Part shown: one piece after another, positions 9,202 to 17,826 of the stretch | Layout: each line of letters starts with the position of its first letter | Position numbering within the stretch: the stretch's first letter is position 1 | Assembly (NCBI GenBank): GCA_051877515.1 | Contig: JBJEIY010000050.1 | Coordinates: 132,308 to 196,307 of the forward strand | Length of the DNA stretch: 64,000 bases | Direction: 5' to 3' | Source of the DNA: XBB1006 sp051877515 | Lineage (GTDB): Bacteria; Bacillota; Clostridia; Lachnospirales; Lachnospiraceae | The notes under the pieces: model-generated | The model's input: the letters and a program-made list of their open reading frames with translations, nothing else | What the model was told of the DNA's origin: nothing | Database searches by the model: none | Translations under genes and position numbers: made by a program

Positions 9202-9636
9202 TTAGTTGAATGGTAATTCTTCATCTAATCCATCCGGGATGTTCATGAATCCATCCCCAACCGCTGAACTCGGTGCCGGGCTTGCCTGCTGATAACTGTT
9301 GTTATTGTTATCGCTACTTGCTTTACTCTCTGCAAATTCCTGCTGCTCCACTACTACATCTGTAGTGTAGATACGTTGACCGTCCTTCTCATAAGAACCG
9401 GTCTGGATACGGCCTTCTACGACAACCTTGGTTCCTTTATGGAAATATTTTTCCGCAAATTCACCGGATCTGCCGAAAGCTACGCACTGAATGAAATCCG
9501 CAGACTGTTCACCATCACGTTTGAAACGACGGTCAACAGCTAAAGTGTATCTCGCAATGGCCATTGCCTGATCGCCCTGGGTATAACGAACCTCGGGGTC
9601 TCTGGTAAGGCGTCCCATTAATATAACTTTGTTCAT
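9202..9636 (-). CDS. ssb: Single-stranded DNA-binding protein
   Basis: A 144-residue SSB. The OB-fold N-terminus begins MNKVILMGRLTRDPEVRYT. The low-complexity Asn/Ser/Gln linker (about 105-125) and acidic tip DGLDEELPFN (the protein-interaction tail) are intact. It binds single-stranded DNA at forks and recruits replication and repair proteins. It sits between rpsF and rpsR, the standard bacterial arrangement. Confidence 0.98.
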   Translation of the reverse strand: MNKVILMGRLTRDPEVRYTQGDQAMAIARYTLAVDRRFKRDGEQSADFIQCVAFGRSGEFAEKYFHKGTKVVVEGRIQTGSYEKDGQRIYTTDVVVEQQEFAESKASSDNNNNSYQQASPAPSSAVGDGFMNIPDGLDEELPFN

Positions 9637-9655
9637 ACGATTTCCTCTTTTCTAT

Positions 9656-9946
9656 TTATGCCTCTTCCTGTCTAACGCATAAGTATCTGATCACGCCTTC
9701 TTCGATACGAAGACGATCCTCCAGCTGAGCCGGAGTAGTAGCCGCAGCGTCGAACTGGATAAAGTAGTAGAAACCTTCGCTCATTTTCTGGATCTCGTAA
9801 GCTAATTTCTTCTTACCCCAATCATCCACATTGGTGATGGTTCCTCCGAAACGAGTAATCATTTCTTTCACTTTTTCGAGTTTTTCGCTTCTAGCTTCAT
9901 CCTCTAACTTTACGCTGAGAACGAGTGCTAATTCATATTTGTTCAT
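9656..9946 (-). CDS. rpsF: 30S ribosomal protein S6
   Basis: Ribosomal protein bS6, 96 residues starting MNKYELALVLSVKLEDE at the ATG at 9946, with AAAGGAGG upstream. The ATG at 9985 is out of reach of that site and would add 13 atypical residues. The core motif KKLAYEIQKMSEGFYYFIQF is the family signature. First gene of the rpsF-ssb-rpsR operon. Confidence 0.97.
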   Translation of the reverse strand: MNKYELALVLSVKLEDEARSEKLEKVKEMITRFGGTITNVDDWGKKKLAYEIQKMSEGFYYFIQFDAAATTPAQLEDRLRIEEGVIRYLCVRQEEA

Positions 9947-10041
9947 GCGAATTGTACCTCCTTTTGGTCTCTGGCCCCCAAACATTTAATTGGGAACAAG
10001 GAAAAATTAATATATCACGAGTTAAAATATTACCATAGAAA

Positions 10042-10233
10042 TTACTGGTTTTCAAGTGTTTTTTCAATCTTTTTGATATTCTTCTCAGCCTTGATCCTGG
10101 GTATCATGATCATATGACCACAGCCTGTACATTTTAATCGAAAATCCGCACCTACCCGAAGGACTTCCCATGTGTTACTACCGCAGGGATGCTGTTTCTT
10201 CATTATAAGACGATCTCCTACCTGGATATTCAT
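10042..10233 (-). CDS. DUF951 domain protein (YyzM-like)
   Basis: A 63-residue protein of the DUF951 family. It carries HPCG, CTGCG and the ending MIMIPRIKAEKNIKKIEK. The three Cys suggest a small metal site. It is usually found upstream of rpsF in Firmicutes, as here. Function unknown. Confidence 0.88.
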   Translation of the reverse strand: MNIQVGDRLIMKKQHPCGSNTWEVLRVGADFRLKCTGCGHMIMIPRIKAEKNIKKIEKTLENQ

Positions 10234-10257
10234 GCTATTTTCTCCTCCTTATGGAAT

Positions 10258-11019
10258 TCATTTTTCTGCATGGCTCAGATCCTCTAATTGATCTACGGCT
10301 TCTTTCATGACCTTGGCAATATCATCCTGAATCAGAAGATCTGCGCGGGAATCTGCCGATGTTGCTGATTTATTAATAAGTACCAAATGTTTTCCATGGA
10401 AATAATAGACCAGGCTTGCTGCCGGATATACCACCAGGGAGGTTCCACCTATGATAAGGGTGTCTGCCTGAGAAATCGCCGCAATCGCGCCTTCAATTAT
10501 ATTGCTGTCCAACCCCTCTTCGTACAATACCACATCCGGTCGCACTTTTCCCTGACAGATCCTGCAGATAGGTTCTCCCGGTGCCTCTAAAACATACTGC
10601 GCGTCATACCTTTCTCCACAATTCGTACAATAATTTCGATGTACGGATCCGTGCAGTTCAAACACGTTTTCTGAACCGGCCATCTGATGCAGCCCATCGA
10701 TGTTTTGGGTTATAATGGCTTTCAGCTTCCCCATCTTCTCCAATTGTGCCAATGCAATATGACAGTTATTGGGTTTTGCCTCCGGATAAACCAGATTCTT
10801 CTTATAAAAGTCATAGAATTCCTCCGGATGCTGCATCAAAAAGCTATGGGATACCAGCTCCTCCGGTGAATACTTTCGATTTAGTTTTTTATTATACAGT
10901 CCATCCGAGCTTCTGAAATCCGGAATATCACTGGCAGTGCTGACCCCCGCACCACCGAAAAAAACTATGTTTTCGCTCTCTTCTAAAACTTTAGCCAGTT
11001 CCGCTGTCTTATTCTCCAT
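10258..11019 (-). CDS. cobB: NAD-dependent protein deacylase (sirtuin)
   Basis: A 253-residue SIR2-family enzyme that removes acyl groups from protein lysines using NAD. Motifs seen: NAD-binding GGAGVSTASDIPDFRS (22-37), TQNIDGLH (104-111), catalytic FELHGSVH (His123) and zinc Cys 131, 134, 152 and 155. The ATG at 11019 follows AGGAGAAG. It is divergent from the LTA-synthase-like gene, with a 156-base shared regulatory region. The preferred acyl group cannot be told. Confidence 0.93.
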   Translation of the reverse strand: MENKTAELAKVLEESENIVFFGGAGVSTASDIPDFRSSDGLYNKKLNRKYSPEELVSHSFLMQHPEEFYDFYKKNLVYPEAKPNNCHIALAQLEKMGKLKAIITQNIDGLHQMAGSENVFELHGSVHRNYCTNCGERYDAQYVLEAPGEPICRICQGKVRPDVVLYEEGLDSNIIEGAIAAISQADTLIIGGTSLVVYPAASLVYYFHGKHLVLINKSATSADSRADLLIQDDIAKVMKEAVDQLEDLSHAEK

Positions 11020-11046
11020 TCGTTTCTTCTCCTAATATTTACATGA

Positions 11047-11075
11047 TTGCATTTTTTAATGTTGTGAGTTATAAT
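11047..11075 (+). promoter_or_regulatory. Sigma-A promoter for the LTA-synthase-like gene
   Basis: TTGCAT at 11047-11052, a 17-bp spacer and TATAAT at 11070-11075, giving a leader of about 95 bases. Confidence 0.65.
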
Positions 11076-11091
11076 CTCTTAAGTATATTGG

Positions 11092-11111
11092 TTCATGCAT
11101 TGGTGCATGAA
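11092..11111. promoter_or_regulatory. Palindrome in the leader of the LTA-synthase-like gene
   Basis: TTCATGCA and TGCATGAA form an 8-bp perfect inverted repeat with a 4-nt centre. It starts about 10 bases after the predicted transcription start, so it may be an operator or a leader hairpin. Confidence 0.5.
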
Positions 11112-11175
11112 TCTTTTTACATGAATACGACACAAGCTTAACTTTAGTATAACACATTTTATTTAGAACAAGATT

Positions 11176-13230
11176 ATGAAAGTTAAAAAATTACTACATA
11201 AACCTCGCTTTACGTTCATTAACAATTTAAAAAGGAAATATTTGAAGTTTAAATCCGGATTAAAGCATCCCGTACTTTTTTCCAATCTTATGCTGTATCT
11301 GGTGATTCCGATACTGTTAAACTTTATTATTGAATGCCTGGAGTTGAAATCCTTCCCACAGGCGGTGAAGTTTTTGTTTACCAGCCCTTACGTGTTTATG
11401 GCAAACACTTTTATTATTATCCTTACCCTGTCTGTGTCTCTTCTATTAAAGAAACGACACTTCTGGGTGGCCATGGGCTGTGTGATCTGGAGCATTTTCG
11501 GTATTGCTAACTTTGTCCTTTTGTGTAACCGAGTTACACCGTTTACGGCAAATGATTTGTTTTTGATCGAATCCTTATTTGATGTATTAAAGAAGTACTT
11601 TAACTGGTTCCAGATTATCTTACTGGGAATCCTGGCAGCATCAGCAGCAGTTGCTTTGGTAATCATGTTTTTCCGGGCACCGAAAGAAAAGCGGTTTCCT
11701 CTCTACATTTCTTTACCTGTGATTGCCGGAATTGTTGTACTGACTATCGGATCTGTGGAATTGGGTAAAGCCACCGGTTTAATGGAATCCCAGTTTGCCG
11801 AATTGTCTGCTGCTTATCGGAAAAACGGTTTTGTATACTGTTTTACCAACAGTTTGGTGGATACCGGTGTTTCCAAACCCAAAGACTATTCTCCGGAATC
11901 CATGAAAGAGATTCTGAAAGATGATAAAGCCACCTTCTTTGGTGATAAAGCTAAGAAGACTCCCAATGTTATTTTTATCCAGCTGGAGTCATTATTTGAT
12001 ATCGGTGAATTAAATACGGTTGAATTTTCGGACGATGTTTTACCCAATATCAATGCCCTTCAGAAAAAAAGCGGTGGGTTGTTTGAAGTTCCGGTCATTG
12101 GTGCAGGAACAGTTAATACGGAATTTGAAGTTCTTACAGGTATGAATATGGATGATTTTGGTGCAGGTGAGTATCCTTTTAAAACCATTCTAAAGGAAAC
12201 TACTACAGAAAGCCTTGCTTATAATCTGAAGTCTTACGGCTATACTGCTCATGCCCTTCATAATAATACCGGTAAGTTTTACAGCCGGGATGTGGTCTAT
12301 TCCAATCTGGGATTTGATGATTTTACTTCTGTGGAGTACATGCAGGACTATGAAAAAACCCTGATGGGCTGGGCCAAGGACTATGTTCTTACCGACTACA
12401 TCTTAGACTGTATGAACCAGACGGAAGAACAGGATCTGGTATATACCATTTCTGTACAGGGACATGGTGGTTATAATGTTTCCGATGAATATGAAAAACA
12501 TGTAACGATTACTTCTATCAGTCCTGAAAAAGAAGCTTATAGAGATCAGATTGAATATTATGCCAATATGCTCTGGGAAATGGATGAGTTTATAGGACAA
12601 CTGATTGATGCTTTAAAAGCCCAGGATGAGGATGTGATTCTGGTCATGTACGGCGATCATCTTCCCAGTCTGGACATTCAGCAGGAAGAATTGGATGAAC
12701 GCAGCATATATCAGACAGATTATGCTATCTGGAATAACTGCGGAATTAAATTCGGTCAGAAAGATCTCTCCGCAGATGAACTTTCTTCTTATGTACTTGG
12801 TAAACTGGGAATGAGTAATGGTATCATTAACTCCTACCACCAGAACCATGCACAGGATTATGACTTTAAAGACTGTCTATCTGCTTTGGAATATGATATG
12901 CTTTATGGTGATCAGATTGTTTATGATGGTGAGAATCCTTATGAAGCCTCAAACATGACTTTTGGTCTGTATCCTATCACAGTCTCAAATGTGATACCGG
13001 ACGAATCTACAGAAAATGCCTACTTTATCCGGGGTGATAACTTCACGACTTATAGCCGTGTCTACGTTAACGGTAACCAGATGAAGACCAACTTTATTGA
13101 CAGCAATACCCTACAGCTGGTTGCAAATGATCCTCTTAAAGCAGATGATCGGATTAATGTATGGCAGTCACATCTGACATGTACGGAAGATTATTTCTAT
13201 AATATAATTGAATTGGAACCTACAAGTTGA
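11176..13230 (+). CDS. LTA synthase-family phosphatase/sulfatase-fold membrane protein with C-terminal IPT/TIG-like domain
   Basis: A 684-residue alkaline-phosphatase-superfamily protein resembling lipoteichoic acid synthase (LtaS), which adds glycerol-phosphate to lipid anchors outside the cell. About five membrane segments lie between residues 35 and 195. The extracellular catalytic domain shows metal ligand Glu271 (QLES), probable catalytic Thr315 in VNTEFE, GHGGY (His430) and MYGDHLPS (Asp494, His495). Residues about 600-680 look like an Ig-fold IPT/TIG domain (FIRGDNFTTYSRVYVNG), which LtaS normally lacks. The ATG at 11176 has no clear Shine-Dalgarno. An in-frame TTG at 11242 has AAAGGA 5 bases upstream and may be the true start. 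Confidence 0.87.
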   Translation: MKVKKLLHKPRFTFINNLKRKYLKFKSGLKHPVLFSNLMLYLVIPILLNFIIECLELKSFPQAVKFLFTSPYVFMANTFIIILTLSVSLLLKKRHFWVAMGCVIWSIFGIANFVLLCNRVTPFTANDLFLIESLFDVLKKYFNWFQIILLGILAASAAVALVIMFFRAPKEKRFPLYISLPVIAGIVVLTIGSVELGKATGLMESQFAELSAAYRKNGFVYCFTNSLVDTGVSKPKDYSPESMKEILKDDKATFFGDKAKKTPNVIFIQLESLFDIGELNTVEFSDDVLPNINALQKKSGGLFEVPVIGAGTVNTEFEVLTGMNMDDFGAGEYPFKTILKETTTESLAYNLKSYGYTAHALHNNTGKFYSRDVVYSNLGFDDFTSVEYMQDYEKTLMGWAKDYVLTDYILDCMNQTEEQDLVYTISVQGHGGYNVSDEYEKHVTITSISPEKEAYRDQIEYYANMLWEMDEFIGQLIDALKAQDEDVILVMYGDHLPSLDIQQEELDERSIYQTDYAIWNNCGIKFGQKDLSADELSSYVLGKLGMSNGIINSYHQNHAQDYDFKDCLSALEYDMLYGDQIVYDGENPYEASNMTFGLYPITVSNVIPDESTENAYFIRGDNFTTYSRVYVNGNQMKTNFIDSNTLQLVANDPLKADDRINVWQSHLTCTEDYFYNIIELEPTS

Positions 13231-13258
13231 GTCTGCAAACAGCCTCACTTGTCATGAA
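13222..13258 (+). repeat. Small dispersed hairpin repeat, copy A
   Basis: ACAAGTTGAG...CTCACTTGTCATGAA forms an imperfect stem. It overlaps the stop codon of the preceding gene and nearly matches copy B at 34609-34645. Confidence 0.55.
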
Positions 13259-13261
13259 TCG

Positions 13262-13297
13262 AAACGGACCGTCAGGAATGACGGTCCGTTTGTTCAA
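13262..13297 (+). terminator. Rho-independent terminator after the LTA-synthase-like gene
   Basis: A 13-bp perfect stem (13262-13274 with 13279-13291) and a GGAA tetraloop, with a short T tract. It can serve both strands, since the next gene converges. Confidence 0.85.
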
Positions 13298-13324
13298 ATA
13301 ATATATAGTTCTATTTATCCTTGT

Positions 13325-14302
13325 TTAGAAGTTAAGATCAATTTCAATACCTTTCAAATCCTCATTGATCAAAGAATTATCATTTAAAATCTTTTGGATG
13401 TTTTTCTGTACCTCATCCATACGATCAACGGTCTGATCCGTAGATTGTAACTCTGTTTCTAACTTATCAGCTTCTATTTCTCCTTTCAGGATCTTTTCCT
13501 GCTCTTTACGTTTTTCTCTGACTTTTTCAAGCTTTTCTTCCTGCTCTTCCTTTTCCTCTTTTGCTTCTTGTGCCCTCTCCTGCTCTTCCTTAACTTCCTC
13601 ATCAATATGCTCTTTTGCATCGCTCATGAGCATATTTAAGATATCCTCACTTGCTGCTTCAAGAATCTCATTCGCCCCTTCCTGGGCATCTGTCATATTC
13701 TGTGACTTTAGCTGATCAATCTTTGCATCTCTTATTGAACTTGTCATTGCAACCAACGAATTTTCATTTTTCCGGATTTCCTTACTGATCGAACCCTTTG
13801 AGCCGTTTAGTTCCAATGCTTTTTTCTGGTATTCGGTAAGTGGGGTATGCTGCAGCTCTTTTAACCTGTTGATCTCCTCTTCCGAAAAATGATCAAAGGA
13901 GACTCCGGTCATGTTATTCTGGTACTTTTCCAGTAATAACAAATCCTTCTGTTCCTGGGAATCTACCTCAATTCCATATTCTTCCCTGAGAGCTTCTTTT
14001 TTATCGTCGATGTCCCTTACTTTTAATTTTAGATCATGTATCTTATCTGAAATCGCCGACTGCTGATCCTGCATATCGCTGATCCCTTTGGCAGCTTTTT
14101 TATCCCGCCTCCATGCATCGTTGATTAATTTCATGGCCTGTTTCCTTGCCCGGTTTTTCTTTTCCTTCAAGGCATCTGATTGGCCGAGATTAAGATCTCT
14201 TGCGTCTATGGTTTTACTTTTTATTTTTCCACTAGTCTTTTTCTTATCCTCTATTTTATCAGCTTGCATATTAACCATGCTATTTCTGTTAATGTTAAGC
14301 AT
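13325..14302 (-). CDS. Coiled-coil protein of unknown function
   Basis: A highly charged protein of 325 residues from the ATG at 14302 (GGAG 4-5 bases upstream; the ATG at 14323 lies before that site). Most of it is predicted coiled coil: helices at about residues 55-120 and 160-230, and a Glu/Lys-rich helix at about 230-290. There is no membrane segment and no signal peptide. The Asn/Ser-containing N-terminus (MLNINRNSMVNMQADK) resembles in style those of the two EF-hand-like paralogues in this window. I do not recognise the family. It appears monocistronic. Confidence 0.7.
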   Translation of the reverse strand: MLNINRNSMVNMQADKIEDKKKTSGKIKSKTIDARDLNLGQSDALKEKKNRARKQAMKLINDAWRRDKKAAKGISDMQDQQSAISDKIHDLKLKVRDIDDKKEALREEYGIEVDSQEQKDLLLLEKYQNNMTGVSFDHFSEEEINRLKELQHTPLTEYQKKALELNGSKGSISKEIRKNENSLVAMTSSIRDAKIDQLKSQNMTDAQEGANEILEAASEDILNMLMSDAKEHIDEEVKEEQERAQEAKEEKEEQEEKLEKVREKRKEQEKILKGEIEADKLETELQSTDQTVDRMDEVQKNIQKILNDNSLINEDLKGIEIDLNF

Positions 14303-14411
14303 TTTTCTCCTCTCCCTCAGCATACCTCTTTCTTAAACTGTACAAATATCTCTCTATACTTCTTCGGCATGACATGCAGAAAAATAACCCAATAAGACTA
14401 ATCTTTTCAAG

Positions 14412-14446
14412 ACAAGCTTGCAGGCAGCAACACTTATTATGAATCA
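14412..14446 (+). repeat. Small dispersed repeat, diverged copy C
   Basis: ACAAGCTTGCAGGCAGCAAC followed by ACTTATTATGAATC matches copies A and B, with a 5-base deletion and scattered changes. Confidence 0.35.
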
Positions 14447-14490
14447 AAAAGGCTGACGCCTGCTAAACTTTAGCTTATGCGTCAGCCTTT
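14446..14490 (-). terminator. Rho-independent terminator of the NhaC-type transporter gene
   Basis: A 12-bp perfect stem (14448-14459 with 14479-14490), followed on the minus strand by five T. Confidence 0.88.
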
Positions 14491-14516
14491 ATAGTCCTAT
14501 AGAAGTTTTTATGTAT

Positions 14517-16025
14517 TTATGCCGTAGCCCTGCCGTATCTTCTGTAGCATACATACATGGTCAGAAGCATCAGCACAATGGCGATTGGCAATGCAATCCA
14601 TGCGGATTTTACCACTCCTGCGATCAGATAGCTTACAAAGCTCACTGCCGCAACGGTAATAGCATATGGCAGCTGAGTGGAAACGTGGTTGATATGATCA
14701 CACTGCGCTCCTGCAGATGCCATAATGGTGGTATCGGAAATCGGTGAGCAGTGATCTCCACAAACAGCTCCTGCCATGCAGGCAGATACACAGATTACTG
14801 ATAATGGATCTCCTGCCGGGAATACGCTCTGTACGATTGGAATTAAGATTCCAAATGTTCCCCAGCTTGTTCCTGTAGCAAATGCTAAGAAACATCCAAT
14901 CAGGAATACGATAGCCGGTAATACCGGTGCAAATCCCTGTGCGTTACTTTCAACAAAAGCTGCTACGAATTCTTTTGCTCCCAATGAATCTGTCATGGCT
15001 TTTAAGCTCCATGCAAAGGTTAAGATCAGGATTGCAGGAACCATTGCTTTAAATCCTTCCGGAACACTTTCCATGATCTCTTTAAAAGAAATTACCCGGC
15101 GTAACAGATAGTAAATGATGGACAGTACCAATGCAATAGCAGATCCCAGCATCAGACCAACCGATGCATCGGAATTGGAGAAAGCTTCCACAAAACCTGC
15201 TCCCTCAAAGAATCCACCGGAGTAGATCATACCGATAACACAGCTAATGATCAGCACAATAATAGGTAAAACCAGATCTATGATTCTTCCTTTTTCGGAT
15301 ACGGTTTCTTCCGATGTGTTTTCATAAGGATTCTGTCCGGAAAACAGATCGCCGTTTTCCTGAGCATTTCTCTCATACTTCGCCATAGGACCAAAGTCCA
15401 GTTTCAATATTGCAATACATACCATCATGACAATGGTTAAGATGGCATAAAAGTTAAATGGGATTGCCTGAATAAATAACTTTAATCCCTGACCATCTTC
15501 TGCAAATGCAGCAACTGCTGCCGCCCAGGAAGAAATCGGTGCAATAATACAGATCGGTGCTGCCGTAGCATCAATAAGATATGCCAGCTTTGCTCTTGAA
15601 ATCTTGTGCTCATCCGTTACAGGACGCATCACGGATCCTACCGTGAGGCAGTTGAAATAATCGTCAATAAAAATCAGGACACCCAGAAGAATTGTAGCAA
15701 GCTGTGCGCCTACCCTGCTTTTGATATGGGTTTTGGCAAATTCTCCAAAGGCTCTGGAACCTCCGGTTTTATTCATCAGACAAACGATAATTCCTAAGAT
15801 CACCAGGAATACCAGAATACCTACATTGTAGCTATCCGACAAAACGGAAACTACACCATCCTGAAAAACGTGGGTGATGGTGCCTTCAAAATTGAAGCCT
15901 GAGAATAACAGACCTCCCACCACGATACCAATAAAAAGTGAGGAATAAACCTCTTTGGTGATCAATGCCAATAAGATGGCAATGATTGCCGGGAGCAATG
16001 CCCAGCCGGTTGCATAAAAGTCCAT
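14517..16025 (-). CDS. NhaC-family transporter, probable lysine transporter (LysW-like)
   Basis: A 502-residue polytopic membrane protein of the NhaC Na+/H+ antiporter family with about 12 hydrophobic segments. Family features include FIDDYFNCLTVGSVMRPV (about 118-135) and ATGTSWGTFGI near residue 395. The clear lysine (L-box) riboswitch upstream argues that the true substrate is lysine; NhaC-type proteins under L-box control have been predicted as lysine transporters. The ATG at 16025 follows AAAGGAG. That site lies in the loop of a 6-bp hairpin (16027-16048), which could modulate initiation. Substrate assignment is by regulation, not by residues. Confidence 0.88.
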   Translation of the reverse strand: MDFYATGWALLPAIIAILLALITKEVYSSLFIGIVVGGLLFSGFNFEGTITHVFQDGVVSVLSDSYNVGILVFLVILGIIVCLMNKTGGSRAFGEFAKTHIKSRVGAQLATILLGVLIFIDDYFNCLTVGSVMRPVTDEHKISRAKLAYLIDATAAPICIIAPISSWAAAVAAFAEDGQGLKLFIQAIPFNFYAILTIVMMVCIAILKLDFGPMAKYERNAQENGDLFSGQNPYENTSEETVSEKGRIIDLVLPIIVLIISCVIGMIYSGGFFEGAGFVEAFSNSDASVGLMLGSAIALVLSIIYYLLRRVISFKEIMESVPEGFKAMVPAILILTFAWSLKAMTDSLGAKEFVAAFVESNAQGFAPVLPAIVFLIGCFLAFATGTSWGTFGILIPIVQSVFPAGDPLSVICVSACMAGAVCGDHCSPISDTTIMASAGAQCDHINHVSTQLPYAITVAAVSFVSYLIAGVVKSAWIALPIAIVLMLLTMYVCYRRYGRATA

Positions 16026-16140
16026 GACAGTTCTCCTTTCAAAACTGTGACATGGTCGCCTAACGATTTACTTACGGTCATTCCCATGCTTCGCAACCTT
16101 TCGTGTACCATGATTCAAAATCCGGTGGTTTTCAAACATT

Positions 16141-16179
16141 AAAAAACCATGTACACGAAAAACTGCGCGTACATGGTTT
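16141..16179 (-). terminator. Intrinsic terminator of the lysine riboswitch
   Basis: The minus-strand hairpin AACCATGTAC...GTACATGGTT is followed by six T, about 115 bases before the transporter start codon. It is the expression platform of the L-box. Confidence 0.9.
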
Positions 16180-16193
16180 AATCAACGCTAATG

Positions 16194-16362
16194 TACCGAC
16201 AGCACTCCGCTTTCGCGACAGTCATACGAATCTTTTTCGTATGCCCGGTTACAGCTTGCAAGACAGCTTCGCTGCACCTCGGCGACTTCTCCTTTCAGAA
16301 TCCTTCCGGTGTCTTCCGTTTCAAAGGACCCTACTCTTATCCGTCGCGCCTCTATCGTCACT
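16194..16362 (-). ncRNA. Lysine riboswitch (L-box) aptamer
   Basis: Read on the minus strand, the conserved L-box blocks appear in order: GAGGCGCGAC, AAGAGTA, GAAAGGAGAAGTCGCCGAGG, the paired arms of the other helices and the closing CTGTCGG. The closing CTGTC pairs with GATAG at the 5' end (P1). A strong promoter lies upstream and an intrinsic terminator downstream, so lysine should cause premature termination of the NhaC-type transporter mRNA. Confidence 0.93.
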
Positions 16363-16381
16363 TATATAAATTATATGTTGT

Positions 16382-16409
16382 ATTATATTGTAAAAATACC
16401 AAATGTCAA
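16382..16409 (-). promoter_or_regulatory. Sigma-A promoter of the lysine riboswitch transcript
   Basis: On the minus strand, TTGACA (16404-16409), a 16-bp spacer and TATAAT (16382-16387). Both boxes match consensus perfectly. Confidence 0.9.
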
Positions 16410-16438
16410 CATTTTTTTGAAAATTTTTACATTTTTGT

Positions 16439-17812
16439 TTATACGGTAATCTGAAAAAATACTGTGGCAATCTTAAAATAGACCAGAATGGAACAGGTAT
16501 CCACTACGGTAGTAATTAAGGGTGCCGCCATTAATGCAGGATCTAATCCCATTTTTTTTGCAATTAGCGGTAAAACCCCGCCGATAAACTTTGCCAGCAT
16601 AATGGTCACCACTAAAGAACAGGCAACTACGATTGCCAACCGGGCACTTTGGTACATAAGGAAAATCCGCAGACCGTTTACCACCGCCAGTACACTTCCC
16701 ACAAGGATGGAAACCCGGAATTCCTTAAAAACAACCTTAAAAAAGTCTTTAAACACGATCTCATCCAGTGCAATTCCACGGATGATCAGAGTGGAACTCT
16801 GAGATCCACAGTTTCCTCCGGTGTCCATTAACATCGGAATGAAAGAAACCAAAAGCGGCACCACGGCAAATGCATTCTCATACCTGGTAATAATGGTTCC
16901 GGTTAAAGTAGAAGACAACATTAAAACCAGCAACCATGCAATTCTGTTTTTTGCATGGGAAAAAACGGAAGTTTTGAAATACGTGTCTTCTGCGGAAGTA
17001 ATAGCCGCCATCTTGGTAATATCTTCCGTGTTCTCATCCTGCAATACATCAATCGCGTCATCCACAGTAACAATTCCCACCAGATGGTTATCATGATCTA
17101 CTACCGGAAAGGCTAAGAATCCATATTTACTAAACATTTTGGCAACATCTTCCTGATCATCAACGGTAGAAAGTGTAATAAGGTTTGTTTCCATAATGTC
17201 TTCGATTTTTTCTTCGTCATGAGAAATCAAAAGCTCTTTCATGGTACAGATTCCCACAAGCTTCCGGTTCTCCGTAACGTAAACCGTATAAATGGTCTCA
17301 CTGTTGGGTGCCATTTTTCTTACTCTTGAAATGGCTTCTCCAACCGTCATATCCTTCTTGATATTGACATACTCCACCGTCATCATACTTCCGGCAGAGT
17401 TTTTGGGGTATTTCAATAACTCGTTGATCTGATACCGGGTCTGGGCATCGGTATTGCGAAGAATCCTGGCTACAATGTTGGCAGGCATTTCCTCAATCAT
17501 ATCTACGGTATCATCCAAGAACAGATCATCCAATACCTGATGTAACTCTTTATCGGTCAGGGCATTCACCAATGTGGTCTGAGTATCGTGCTCCATCCTG
17601 GAAAAAACTTCCGCCGCTTCCTCTTTTCCCAGTAGCCGGTACAAAATAGGAAGTTCTTTCTCATCGATTTCTTCAAAAATCGCCGCCACATCGGCCTCAT
17701 TTGTCTCAGATAACAATTTCTTTAATGTAGTGAATTTTTTCTGCTCTAATAATTCTTTTATTTTTTCCAAATCATCCTCTAGATAGTTGGTATCGAAGTA
17801 TTCTTCCTGCAT
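16439..17812 (-). CDS. mgtE: Magnesium transporter MgtE
   Basis: A 457-residue MgtE-type Mg2+ channel. The N-terminal cytosolic domain is superhelical (residues about 15-130). It is followed by two CBS domains (about 135-260), which sense intracellular Mg2+, and five membrane helices. The pore signature MDTGGNCGSQSSTLIIRG lies in the membrane domain. The ATG at 17812 follows GGAGGG. It starts 15 bases after rsmI ends, so it may be cotranscribed with the rsmI cluster. Confidence 0.95.
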   Translation of the reverse strand: MQEEYFDTNYLEDDLEKIKELLEQKKFTTLKKLLSETNEADVAAIFEEIDEKELPILYRLLGKEEAAEVFSRMEHDTQTTLVNALTDKELHQVLDDLFLDDTVDMIEEMPANIVARILRNTDAQTRYQINELLKYPKNSAGSMMTVEYVNIKKDMTVGEAISRVRKMAPNSETIYTVYVTENRKLVGICTMKELLISHDEEKIEDIMETNLITLSTVDDQEDVAKMFSKYGFLAFPVVDHDNHLVGIVTVDDAIDVLQDENTEDITKMAAITSAEDTYFKTSVFSHAKNRIAWLLVLMLSSTLTGTIITRYENAFAVVPLLVSFIPMLMDTGGNCGSQSSTLIIRGIALDEIVFKDFFKVVFKEFRVSILVGSVLAVVNGLRIFLMYQSARLAIVVACSLVVTIMLAKFIGGVLPLIAKKMGLDPALMAAPLITTVVDTCSILVYFKIATVFFQITV

Positions 17813-17826
17813 CTTACCCTCCTATT

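Noticed and set aside
9947..10041. Possible S6:S18-binding leader hairpin before rpsF (TTTGG...CCAAA)
   Set aside because: The stem is short and the conserved internal loop could not be verified by eye.
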